This document shows, piece by piece, positions 14,431-20,601 of a stretch of DNA of 25,863 bases. The notes beneath the pieces were generated by a model. The model made no database searches. It was given only the letters and a program-made list of their open reading frames with translations, and was not told the origin of the DNA. Origin of the DNA: JAWLGJ01 sp041685145 (GTDB taxonomy: Bacteria; Pseudomonadota; Alphaproteobacteria; Rhodospirillales; Magnetospirillaceae); assembly GCA_041685145.1 (NCBI GenBank), contig JAWLGJ010000041.1, positions 1 through 25,863 of the forward strand. Direction: 5' to 3'. The position numbers and the translations under genes are program-made. Every line of letters starts with the position of its first letter. Position 1 is the first letter of the stretch.

Positions 14431-15885
14431 TCACTCCGACTCCAGCAGGAAAATGGCGTCGTCGAAGCTGCCGAACGCCTCGTCGACGATCATCATCGCG
14501 TACTTCTTGTTGTGGACGCCGTTGCCGACGGCGACGATCTCGGTGAACCGGCGGCCCTCGGCGATGAGCGTCCGGGCCTCGTCGAGGATTTCCGCGTCGG
14601 TGCCGGCCTCCTCCATTTCCGCCAGCAGCGCCGCGGCTTCCTCGTCCAGGTCCCGCAGCGCCGCGACCTCGCCTTCGAGGAGATCCTTCCACTCCTTGAC
14701 CACGTTCCGGTGCTTCGGCCCGTGGCAGGCGACGCAGCCCTCGGCCGACCCGCTGCGCACCTTGTGCCCGCGCGCCATCCGGTCCTCGACATGGCAGCCC
14801 ATGCAGTTGGTGGTGACGTCCTCCATCAGGTGCGGCGTCGCCGGCACGCCGTCGGCGACGGCGGCGCCGCGCAGCAGGATGCGCTGGTATTCGTGGGCCC
14901 CCTCGTGGCACTGCGCGCAGGCGGCGCGGGCCGGCTCCAGGTAGTCCGCGGGCGCCCCGTGGGCGATGGGCGCATGGCAGTCGGCGCAATCGGCGCGCTG
15001 GGTGGCGGTGTGGCGCTCGTGCATGAGCTGGCCGTCGCCCGCCTTCGCCAGCAGTTCGTCCGAGCGGTTGTGGCAGTTGCTGAAGCAGCCCGCCGTCTGC
15101 ACGGCGCCGGTGCCCTCGACCACGCCCAGATGGCAGCTTTCGCAGGCCACGCCCTGCTCGATCAGGGTCTGGTGGGTGATGGGCTCGCGGTCGGGCTCAT
15201 CACCGCTCAACTGCCCCTGCAGCGACTTGGTGGGAACCTCGTGGCAGGTGTCGCAGGTGCCGCGTCCCTGGTTCAGCGGTGGCGCCGTCGACAGCGCGAC
15301 CGCCTGCACCCGCGCCCCGGCCCCGGGCGAAGGTTCGGAGCCCTGGGTGAAGTGGCAGGTGAAGCAGGTTTCCTTCGGCACCTCGAAGTGCTTCTCCTGC
15401 GTCTGCTTGACGTGGCAGGTGTCGCAGAAGACCTCCTGGCCCTCGATCTTCTTGTCGAAGTGCGGCCCGTGCTTGAAGGTCACCTTGTCGAGATAGCGGA
15501 TGGGCTGGTCGCGCAATTCGGCGCGGTCGTGGCAGCTCAGGCAGGCGCCGTCGGGTATTTGGGCCCTGACGGGCAGATGCGCGTCGGGGTCGGCCAGATA
15601 GGCGGCCAGGTGCCGCAGGCCGACGAATTTCGCCCGCAGCGTCTTCTTGCCCCCGGGTTCGAAATGGCAGTCGATGCATTCGGCCTGGGTGCCGTCGGCG
15701 CTGTTGGCGCCGTGGTGCGCGGAGGCCTGCCAGGCCTCGAACTGCTCCGTCATCACATGGCAGCTGCCGCCGCAGAACTCCGAACGCGCGGTGTAGCTCT
15801 CCATCCCCTGCCAAAGAGCGGCGGCACCGACAACCAAGGCCACCACCGTGACCGACAGAGCCTTCCAGCCAATCGTTATCCTCAA
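14431..15885 (-). CDS. Membrane-anchored dodecaheme cytochrome c
   Basis: A 484-residue multiheme cytochrome. A short basic N-terminus and one membrane segment (about 10-27) resemble NapC/NirT anchors. Twelve heme-attachment sites can be read. Ten are CxxCH (at 70, 115, 154, 174, 211, 248, 300, 323, 361, 384) and two are CxxxCH (CGGSCH at 38 and CFSNCH at 267). The first site continues HVM, like the first heme of NapC/NrfH. Residues about 395-484 are heme-free, acidic and helical and end with HNKKYAMMIVDEAF. It likely takes electrons from quinol, or passes them to it, in place of an NrfD subunit. The TTG at 15885 is taken as the start because an in-frame TTG at 15960 lies upstream of the predicted sigma-54 transcription start. 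The start remains uncertain. Confidence 0.85.
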   Translation of the reverse strand: MRITIGWKALSVTVVALVVGAAALWQGMESYTARSEFCGGSCHVMTEQFEAWQASAHHGANSADGTQAECIDCHFEPGGKKTLRAKFVGLRHLAAYLADPDAHLPVRAQIPDGACLSCHDRAELRDQPIRYLDKVTFKHGPHFDKKIEGQEVFCDTCHVKQTQEKHFEVPKETCFTCHFTQGSEPSPGAGARVQAVALSTAPPLNQGRGTCDTCHEVPTKSLQGQLSGDEPDREPITHQTLIEQGVACESCHLGVVEGTGAVQTAGCFSNCHNRSDELLAKAGDGQLMHERHTATQRADCADCHAPIAHGAPADYLEPARAACAQCHEGAHEYQRILLRGAAVADGVPATPHLMEDVTTNCMGCHVEDRMARGHKVRSGSAEGCVACHGPKHRNVVKEWKDLLEGEVAALRDLDEEAAALLAEMEEAGTDAEILDEARTLIAEGRRFTEIVAVGNGVHNKKYAMMIVDEAFGSFDDAIFLLESE

Positions 15886-15964
15886 CGCCGATCCCCGTCT
15901 TCGTGCTCCTGGACGCGCCGATTCCCGTTCTGTGCGCGGGTCGTTGTCGGCTGGGGGCAACGAG

Positions 15965-15979
15965 GCAGGATTCGTGCCA
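15965..15979 (-). promoter_or_regulatory. Sigma-54 (-24/-12) promoter of the dodecaheme/molybdoenzyme operon
   Basis: The minus strand reads TGGCACGAATCCTGC. It matches the -24/-12 consensus TGGCACG-N4-TTGC at all but one position, with the required 10 bp between the GG and GC pairs. Transcription should start near 15953. That is upstream of the TTG at 15885 but downstream of the alternative TTG at 15960. A sigma-54 activator is encoded at the far end of the same unit. Confidence 0.78.
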
Positions 15980-16063
15980 ACCGGCGACAGCGGCCGGCAG
16001 GCCGCGGCGGGGCTGCCTTATTAGCGGGCACGCAGATTAGGGGGGTTCCAGGGGATGCCGATT

Positions 16064-16083
16064 CGGTTACCGGCGCGTAACCG
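16064..16083. promoter_or_regulatory. Promoter-proximal enhancer-like inverted repeat
   Basis: Perfect inverted repeat CGGTTAC-CGGCGC-GTAACCG (7-bp arms, 6-bp spacer). It is centred about 120 bp upstream of the predicted sigma-54 start. It shares the GTTAC-N6-GTAAC core and identical spacing with a second site 93 bp farther upstream. Likely binding site of the Fis-type HTH of the operon's response regulator; this is inference from position and duplication. Confidence 0.65.
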
Positions 16084-16157
16084 CGGCCGCGCCGACGACC
16101 GCCGGCCCTAATTCGAACGGCATTCCAGGCGCTTAACACCCGTGCCGCCGGGACGCC

Positions 16158-16175
16158 CGTTACCCCGCGGTAACG
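16158..16175. promoter_or_regulatory. Promoter-distal enhancer-like inverted repeat
   Basis: Perfect inverted repeat CGTTAC-CCCGCG-GTAACG (6-bp arms, 6-bp spacer), centred about 213 bp upstream of the predicted sigma-54 start. Same core and spacing as the site at 16064-16083. The 93-bp centre-to-centre distance is close to nine helical turns, so both sites would face a similar side of the DNA. It also lies 84 bp before the plus-strand phosphatase-like gene and could influence it. Confidence 0.62.
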
Positions 16176-16259
16176 CGCCGCGGGCGGCGCCAAAGGCGGC
16201 TTGCCGCTCCCCCGCAAAAGGGACACTGTTGACGGTGATCGTTGATTGGGAGGCACGCC

Positions 16260-16904
16260 ATGTTCCACTGGCAAAGACCCCTGCTCTTGGCGCCGGGCGT
16301 GGCGCTTGCGGCCGCCGTCGCCCTTGGCGCCGCGCCGCCCGCGTCCGCCTGCGGCTGGTGGGGGGACGCCGAGGCCGTCGCGGCGCGGGCCTCGGCGGGG
16401 GCCGAGGCCCCGTCCCCGGCGGCGACGGCGTTCCAGGCCGCCGCCGCCGTTCCCGGTGGCGGCTATGCGCTGGCGGTGTTCGGCACGGGGGCGGTGCTGC
16501 CTTTCGGCGATGTGGCGGACGGCGAGGACGTGGCGGCCGACCCGGCGGGGTTGGGCTTCGAGGTGGTCGCCGACCTGACGCCTTCGCCGGAGGAGGCCGC
16601 CGACCACCGCCGGCGCATCGGCGCGACCATGCGCCACGTCCATCTCGGCACCGAGGCCGAGGTGCCCTCGCCCGAGGCCGTGGCCGCCTTCGCGGCGCTG
16701 GTCGCCGAGGCCGAGGCCCGGCCGGTGCTGGTCTATGCGCAGCAGGCCGAGACGCTGGGGACGATGTGGGCGCTGCGCCTCATCGCCGACGGCACCGCCC
16801 GTGACGAGGCCATCCAAGCGGCGCGGGGTCTGGGCCTGGACGCGGCGGCGGAGGGCGCCCTGTGGTGGCACCTGCGCAACGGCCTGCTGAAGGACGCCTT
16901 CTGA
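16260..16904 (+). CDS. Exported phosphatase-fold (DSP/BLH-like) protein lacking the catalytic Cys
   Basis: A 214-residue protein with a Sec-type signal (hydrophobic core about 8-25, ending ASA before Cys31; a weak lipobox is possible). The later part resembles the beta-lactamase-hydrolase-like/dual-specificity phosphatase fold. It shows EVVADLTPSPEEAADHRRRIGATMRHVHL (about 101-129), then PVLVYAQQAETLGTMWALRLI (about 155-175), then a terminal 'G...DEAIQAARGLGL' helix. In active enzymes the second segment is a VHC(x5)R P-loop. Here the Cys position is Ala and no Arg follows, so phosphatase activity is not expected. The start is the ATG behind GGGAGG (6-bp spacing). It is divergent from the respiratory operon and may share its control region. 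Assignment to the fold is from pattern only. Confidence 0.6.
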   Translation: MFHWQRPLLLAPGVALAAAVALGAAPPASACGWWGDAEAVAARASAGAEAPSPAATAFQAAAAVPGGGYALAVFGTGAVLPFGDVADGEDVAADPAGLGFEVVADLTPSPEEAADHRRRIGATMRHVHLGTEAEVPSPEAVAAFAALVAEAEARPVLVYAQQAETLGTMWALRLIADGTARDEAIQAARGLGLDAAAEGALWWHLRNGLLKDAF

Positions 16905-17037
16905 GCCCCGGCCCCCACACCACCGCCACGGGCGGTCACGCGCGGGGATTGCAAATTTTCGCTGATCGCCCCACTCTTCCCGACGAGGCCGAGACGCGCT
17001 CGGCCCAGGCCCATTCGGCGCAGGAAGGAGAGACGGG

Positions 17038-18021
17038 GTGAGCCTCCCACGCGAGCGCGGCCTGGTGATGCCGCCGGACTGGGTGCCGCACAGCCGCTAT
17101 TGGATGGCGTGGCCGGACGACGCCGGCCCTTACGGCGAGGCGCTGGAAACGGCGCGGGAATACATCATCGAGTTCGCCCGCAGCATCAGCGACGAGGGGC
17201 CGGTCACCGTGCTGGCCAACCCGGCCGAGGTCGCCCGCATCACCATTGCCTGCGGACCCGGCATCGGCGCCGTGGTGGTGCCGCACCGTGGCTGCTGCGC
17301 CCGTGGCCTCGCGCCCACCTTCCTGATGGATTTCAGCGGCACCGTCGCCGGCATCGCCTGGGACCGCCGCGGCCACACCGATGTCGCGCGCGCGGTGCTG
17401 GAACACCAGAATCTGGCCGCCGTCGAGGCGCCGTTGCCGGCGACCGGCAACCTCATCGACGTCGACGGCGAGGGCACCTGCCTGGCCTCGGAGACCCTGA
17501 TCGAGGCCACGGGGCGCGACGCCGACGACCTGGCGCGGCAGTTGGGGGACTATCTGGGCGTGACGCGGGTCATCTGGCTGGGAACGCGGCTGGAGGGCGA
17601 CCCCCACGCGTCGCTGTTCAACGCCGCGCGATTCCTGCGCCCCGGTGTCGTCATCGCCACCACCGAAGACGACGCCGAGGACGCCAACGCCGCCATGCTG
17701 GTGGACAACCTCTCGCGGCTGAAGGGCGCCCGCGATGCCCGCAACCGCCCCCTTGAGGTGGTGGAGGTTCCCCAGCCCCGCCCCGTCCGCGACCGGGATG
17801 GGCGGCGCCTGCCCCTCAGCTACGCCAACTGCTTCGTCAACCGGCATCTGGTGGTCGTGCCGGCCTTCGAGGACAGCCGCGACGACCAGGCCTATGACCG
17901 GGTGGTGCAGGCGATGATGGAGCACACCGTCGCCACCTTCCCGGCCACCGAGTTCGCCCAGGCCGGGGCCGGATTGGGCACCCTTGCCGTCGGCCAGCCG
18001 ATGCCTCGGGCCCTGCTGTGA
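17038..18021 (+). CDS. Agmatine deiminase-like (PAD superfamily) protein with lost active-site residues
   Basis: A 327-residue protein whose framework follows agmatine deiminase (AguA). It shows PPDWVPHSRYWMAWP (12-26), APTFLMDFSGTVAGIAWD (92-109), NLIDVDGEGT (138-147), LGVTRVIWLG (173-182), NAARFLRPG (195-203), LPLSYANCFV (258-267) and a C-terminal GAGLGTLAVGQPMP (310-323). In true agmatine deiminases the last segment is GGG.IHCITQQ.P; here the catalytic Cys aligns with Leu316 and the His with Thr315. The DxDGHxDN segment reads GDPHASLFN, with Ser and Phe at the His and Asp positions. RDxGP has also lost its Asp. The reading frame is intact and full length, so this looks like a pseudoenzyme rather than a decaying gene. 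GTG start behind GGAG. Hydrolysis of agmatine to N-carbamoylputrescine is therefore not predicted. Confidence 0.78.
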   Translation: MSLPRERGLVMPPDWVPHSRYWMAWPDDAGPYGEALETAREYIIEFARSISDEGPVTVLANPAEVARITIACGPGIGAVVVPHRGCCARGLAPTFLMDFSGTVAGIAWDRRGHTDVARAVLEHQNLAAVEAPLPATGNLIDVDGEGTCLASETLIEATGRDADDLARQLGDYLGVTRVIWLGTRLEGDPHASLFNAARFLRPGVVIATTEDDAEDANAAMLVDNLSRLKGARDARNRPLEVVEVPQPRPVRDRDGRRLPLSYANCFVNRHLVVVPAFEDSRDDQAYDRVVQAMMEHTVATFPATEFAQAGAGLGTLAVGQPMPRALL

Positions 18022-18046
18022 ACATGCCGGAACGAACGGAGCGGCC

Positions 18047-18874
18047 ATGACCACCACCATCGCTGGACGCGCCCTTGCGACGACGGCCGTCGCCGCGTTG
18101 ATGACGGCGGCGCCGGTCGCCGCGTCGGCCGCCGACCTGGTGCCGCATCGCGCCGTCTATGACATGACCCTGGACGCCGCCCGCCCCGCCAGCGGCATCG
18201 CCGGCGCGCGCGGCAACATGGTTTTCAAGTTCAGCGACGGTTGCGACGGATGGACGGTGGAGAACACCACCGAGCTGGTGATCGACCACCTCGACCGCCC
18301 GCGCATGGACACGGCGTGGAAATTCGTCGCCTGGGAGTCCAAGGACGGCGACCGCTATCGCTTCTGGGTCTCGACCTCGCGCGGTGGGCGCGTCACCGAG
18401 GAGATCGAGGGCAATGCCGAGCGCTCCGGCGACGGCGGCGTCGCCCGTTTCACCGCGCCGCAGGACATGACCGTCGACCTGCCGGCCGGAACGCTGTTCC
18501 CGACCGAACACACCCTGCGCCTGTTGCAGGCGGCTGAGGCGGGCCAGCGTCTGCTGCTGCGAACCGTCTTCGACGGCACCGAGGTGGAAGGGGCGGCGCG
18601 GGTCAACGCCGTGATCGGGCCGCGCCAGGCGCCGGGCGAGGCCCCGGTTCCGGGCGGCCTGGACGACGAGGGCGCGGCGCTGCTGGACGCGCCGTCCTGG
18701 CACATGGACCTCGCCTTCTTCCCGTTGCAGGGCGACGAGGCGCAGCCCGACTACGAGGTCGGCCTGCGCTATCGCGCCAACGGCGTCGGCACGGATATCC
18801 GCCAGGATTTCGGCAGCTTCGCCCTGCAGGGCACCTTGCAATCGCTGGAACCGCTGCCCCGCCCCGACTGCTGA
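18047..18874 (+). CDS. DUF1849 / EipB-like periplasmic envelope protein
   Basis: A 275-residue exported protein. The signal peptide (about 1-28) ends ASA, and the mature part begins ADLVPHRAVYDMTL, a hallmark of the DUF1849 family. GIAGARGNMVFKFSDGCDGWTVEN (about 50-73) and FPTEHTLRLLQAAEAG are further family features. Cys66 and the very last residue, Cys275, match the pair that forms a disulfide in Brucella EipB, a beta-spiral periplasmic protein needed for envelope integrity. The family is largely restricted to alphaproteobacteria, which supports the taxonomic call. It starts 25 bp after the agmatine-deiminase-like gene, with GGAG before the ATG, so the two are probably co-transcribed. Confidence 0.88.
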   Translation: MTTTIAGRALATTAVAALMTAAPVAASAADLVPHRAVYDMTLDAARPASGIAGARGNMVFKFSDGCDGWTVENTTELVIDHLDRPRMDTAWKFVAWESKDGDRYRFWVSTSRGGRVTEEIEGNAERSGDGGVARFTAPQDMTVDLPAGTLFPTEHTLRLLQAAEAGQRLLLRTVFDGTEVEGAARVNAVIGPRQAPGEAPVPGGLDDEGAALLDAPSWHMDLAFFPLQGDEAQPDYEVGLRYRANGVGTDIRQDFGSFALQGTLQSLEPLPRPDC

Positions 18875-18937
18875 CCGGCCGTGGGCGCGCGCCGCAATCA
18901 TCACCTCCCTTGATCCAATAGACGCCGCGCCCCATGT

Positions 18938-18959
18938 GGCCTATGCTGAGGCATAGGCC
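18938..18959. promoter_or_regulatory. Palindromic operator of vapBC
   Basis: A perfect inverted repeat GGCCTATGC-TGAG-GCATAGGCC (9-bp arms, 4-bp spacer) ends 12 bp before the vapB start and abuts its GGGGAGG ribosome-binding site. VapB antitoxins with an AbrB/MazE-type DNA-binding domain repress their own operon through such palindromes. A TATGCT hexamer inside the repeat could be the -10. Confidence 0.7.
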
Positions 18960-18971
18960 GGGGAGGTGCCG

Positions 18972-19205
18972 ATGATGTCGGAGCGCCACGTCAAGCTGTT
19001 CCGCAATGGCCGCAACCAGGCGGTGCGAATTCCGCGCGAATTTGAGCTTCCGGGCGAGGACGCCATCATCCGCCGGGAAGGCACGCGGCTGGTCATCGAA
19101 CCGGCGCCGCCGACGTCGCTGCTGGCGGTGCTGGCAAAGCTGGCGCCGATCGAGAAGCACTTCCCGCCGATTGGCGACCCTCCGCCCGACGGGGTCGAGT
19201 TGTGA
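18972..19205 (+). CDS. vapB: VapB-type antitoxin (AbrB/MazE-like)
   Basis: A 77-residue protein. HVKLFRNGRNQAVRIPREFELPGEDAIIRREGTRLVIEP (about residues 7-45) is a typical swapped-hairpin AbrB/MazE DNA-binding domain of VapB antitoxins. The C-terminal Pro-rich tail (PIEKHFPPIGDPPPDGVEL) is the expected toxin-wrapping segment. The stop overlaps the vapC start by 4 bp. Two adjacent ATG codons follow the GGAGG; I took the first, but the second is equally possible. Together with VapC it forms a type II toxin-antitoxin module, self-regulated through the palindrome just upstream. Confidence 0.9.
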   Translation: MMSERHVKLFRNGRNQAVRIPREFELPGEDAIIRREGTRLVIEPAPPTSLLAVLAKLAPIEKHFPPIGDPPPDGVEL

Positions 19206-19615
19206 CCGCCTACCTGCTCGACACGAACATCGTCTCGGACCTCGTCCGCAATCCGCAAGGAGAGGTCACGAGGCGGATCGCGGCGGTGGGCGAGGGATGC
19301 GTCTTTACCAGCGTCATCGTCGCGGCCGAACTCCGCTACGGCGCCGCCAGAAAGGCGTCGGCGCGGCTGACGGACCAACTGGAGGCGGTGCTTTCGGCGC
19401 TTGAGGCGTTGCCCTTCGAACCGCCCGCCGATGAGGTTTACGGACGACTACGCGCCCGCTCGGAGCGGGAAGGGCGGGTAATCGGCGGCAACGACATGCT
19501 CATCGCGGCCCAGGCCCTGAGCCTTGACGCGGTCCTTGTCACCGACAACGAGCGCGAGTTCGGCCGCGTTGAGGGCCTCGTGCGGGAGAACTGGCTGCGC
19601 GCGCCGGGGGACTGA
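19202..19615 (+). CDS. vapC: VapC-type PIN-domain ribonuclease toxin
   Basis: A 137-residue PIN-domain protein with all four acidic metal-binding positions: Asp7 (LLDTN), Glu43 (AAELRYG), Asp98 (GGNDMLIAA) and Asp115 (VTDNEREF). It should be an Mg-dependent endoribonuclease that cuts tRNA or rRNA when not bound by VapB. The start is a GTG embedded in the vapB stop (GTGA), the normal coupling for this module. The active site appears complete, so the module is likely functional. It converges on dksA, and its TGA lies inside a 24-bp perfect palindrome shared with that gene's stop. Confidence 0.92.
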   Translation: MTAYLLDTNIVSDLVRNPQGEVTRRIAAVGEGCVFTSVIVAAELRYGAARKASARLTDQLEAVLSALEALPFEPPADEVYGRLRARSEREGRVIGGNDMLIAAQALSLDAVLVTDNEREFGRVEGLVRENWLRAPGD

Positions 19616-19632
19616 GCGCCGGCGCTCAGTCC
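19609..19632. terminator. Bidirectional hairpin between convergent vapC and dksA
   Basis: A perfect 24-bp palindrome (two 12-bp arms, no spacer) centred between 19620 and 19621. Its core is ACTGAGCGCC followed by GGCGCTCAGT. One arm contains the vapC TGA and the other the dksA TGA. RNA from either strand could fold into a strong hairpin. Beyond it on the plus side is TTTTCTCC about 10 bp away; on the minus side there is no T-run. So it is only a probable terminator. Confidence 0.55.
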
Positions 19633-20042
19633 TCGCGGTGGGTTTTCTCCATCCGCTCGTGCCGCTCCTGCGCCTCGATGCTGAGCGTGGCGATGGGGCG
19701 GGCCTCAAGGCGCCGCACGCCGATGGGCTCGCCGGTTTCCTCGCAATAGCCGTAGGAGCCGTCCTCGACGCGGCGCAGGGCCTCGTCGATCTTGGCGATC
19801 AGCTTGCGGGCGCGGTCGCGGGTGCGGAGTTCCAGCGCCCGGTCGGCCTCGGCCTGGGCCCGGTCGGCGATGTCCGCCTCCTGCAGCCCGCCCTCCTGGA
19901 GATGCTGGAGCGTCTCATCGCTTTCCTTCAGCAGGTCCGCCCGCCATTTGAGAAGTTTTTGGCGGAAATACTCCTGCATCATCTCGTTCATGAACGGCTC
20001 GTCCTCCGACGGCCGATAGTCAGGAGGGAGAGTGACGGTCAT
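19626..20042 (-). CDS. dksA: DksA-family RNA polymerase-binding regulator
   Basis: A 138-residue DksA/TraR protein that enters the RNA polymerase secondary channel and works with ppGpp. The coiled coil (about 25-95) carries the tip motif DIADRA (57-62), fitting DxxDxA. The C-terminal globule reads GYCEETGEPIGVRRLEARPIATLSIEAQERHE. Only one of the four zinc-finger cysteines remains (Cys100); the others are Thr, Ser and Ala. This is the pattern of zinc-independent DksA2-like and many alphaproteobacterial DksAs. The start is MTVTLPPDYRPSEDEPF, which agrees with the promoter just upstream. It lies downstream of fliX on the same strand, with 121 bp between them. Confidence 0.93.
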   Translation of the reverse strand: MTVTLPPDYRPSEDEPFMNEMMQEYFRQKLLKWRADLLKESDETLQHLQEGGLQEADIADRAQAEADRALELRTRDRARKLIAKIDEALRRVEDGSYGYCEETGEPIGVRRLEARPIATLSIEAQERHERMEKTHRED

Positions 20043-20079
20043 GCCTTCCCCGATTTGCCAGGTTCCGCGGTCGCTGCGG

Positions 20080-20108
20080 AATATATGGCCAGCCCGATCA
20101 CGCCGCAA
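20080..20108 (-). promoter_or_regulatory. Sigma-70-type promoter of dksA
   Basis: On the minus strand TTGCGG (20108-20103), a 17-bp spacer and TATATT (20085-20080) form a plausible vegetative promoter with start near 20073, about 30 nt before the dksA ATG. TATATT is one of very few AT-rich hexamers in this GC-rich neighbourhood. It would allow dksA to be expressed apart from fliX. Confidence 0.55.
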
Positions 20109-20163
20109 GCTTCTTATCAGCAGGCGGTGATGGAGGGCATTTATCTGAAAATGAAAGAAAAAA

Positions 20164-20601
20164 TTAACGACGTTCGCGGCGCGACAGCTTCGCCAACTCC
20201 ACTTCCGCCCGCAATTCTATCTCGTCGAGAATAGCCTCCAGGCGCGGATCGCCGGCGCCGTCGCGCCGCGCGCGCACGGTGCTCGCCAACTCGGCCAGGG
20301 TCGCCTCGGGCACCCGGCCCTCCAGCAGGCCGATCTTGAGGGCGTCGAGCTTGTCGAGGATGCGCTCGCCGCGCTCGATCTGGCGGCGGCGCGCCTCGCG
20401 GTCGGGCGCGTCCGACATCGCCTGCACGGCCAGCAGGCCGTCCACGCCGGCGGCCGGCGCGGCGCCCTCGGCGGCGGTTGCCGAGGAGGCCTCGTCGCCG
20501 CCCGCCTCGTCCAGATGTTTGGCGAAATTGCCGCCGGTGCCCTTGGACGTGCGGCGGCTCTTGTCCGTCGACGTCGTCGAGCCGATGCCCTGTACCTTCA
20601 T
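20164..20601 (-). CDS. fliX: Flagellar assembly regulator FliX
   Basis: A 145-residue FliX-type protein. It begins MKVQGIGSTTSTDKSRRTSK, with a Gly/Ala-rich linker up to about residue 70. The conserved part is ERGERILDKLDALKIGLLEGRVPEATLAELAS (about 81-112), followed by a helical C-terminus DPRLEAILDEIELRAEVELAKLSRRE. In Caulobacter FliX couples early flagellar assembly to the sigma-54 activator FlbD. Its position divergent from flgI is the usual alphaproteobacterial arrangement. Longer upstream starts are possible, but the MKVQGIG start fits the family N-terminus. After its stop comes TTAATTTTTTC, an AT-rich tract that may help end transcription before dksA. Confidence 0.85.
   Translation of the reverse strand: MKVQGIGSTTSTDKSRRTSKGTGGNFAKHLDEAGGDEASSATAAEGAAPAAGVDGLLAVQAMSDAPDREARRRQIERGERILDKLDALKIGLLEGRVPEATLAELASTVRARRDGAGDPRLEAILDEIELRAEVELAKLSRRERR

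Larger units (their letters stand above)
15886..16259. other. Divergent control region of the respiratory operon
   Basis: This 374-bp non-coding stretch separates the leftward dodecaheme gene from the rightward phosphatase-like gene. It contains a minus-strand sigma-54 promoter (15965-15979), two GTTAC-N6-GTAAC inverted repeats (16064-16083 and 16158-16175) and a leader of about 68 nt before the TTG start. The repeats lie about 120 and 213 bp upstream of the predicted start, a normal range for enhancer sites. I did not find a convincing IHF site between them and the promoter, nor a clear promoter for the plus-strand gene. Confidence 0.7.

Noticed and set aside
15886..15960. N-terminal extension of the dodecaheme cytochrome to a TTG at 15960
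   Set aside because: That codon lies upstream of the transcription start predicted from the sigma-54 promoter, and the extension is Arg/Pro-rich without family character. Still formally possible if another promoter exists.
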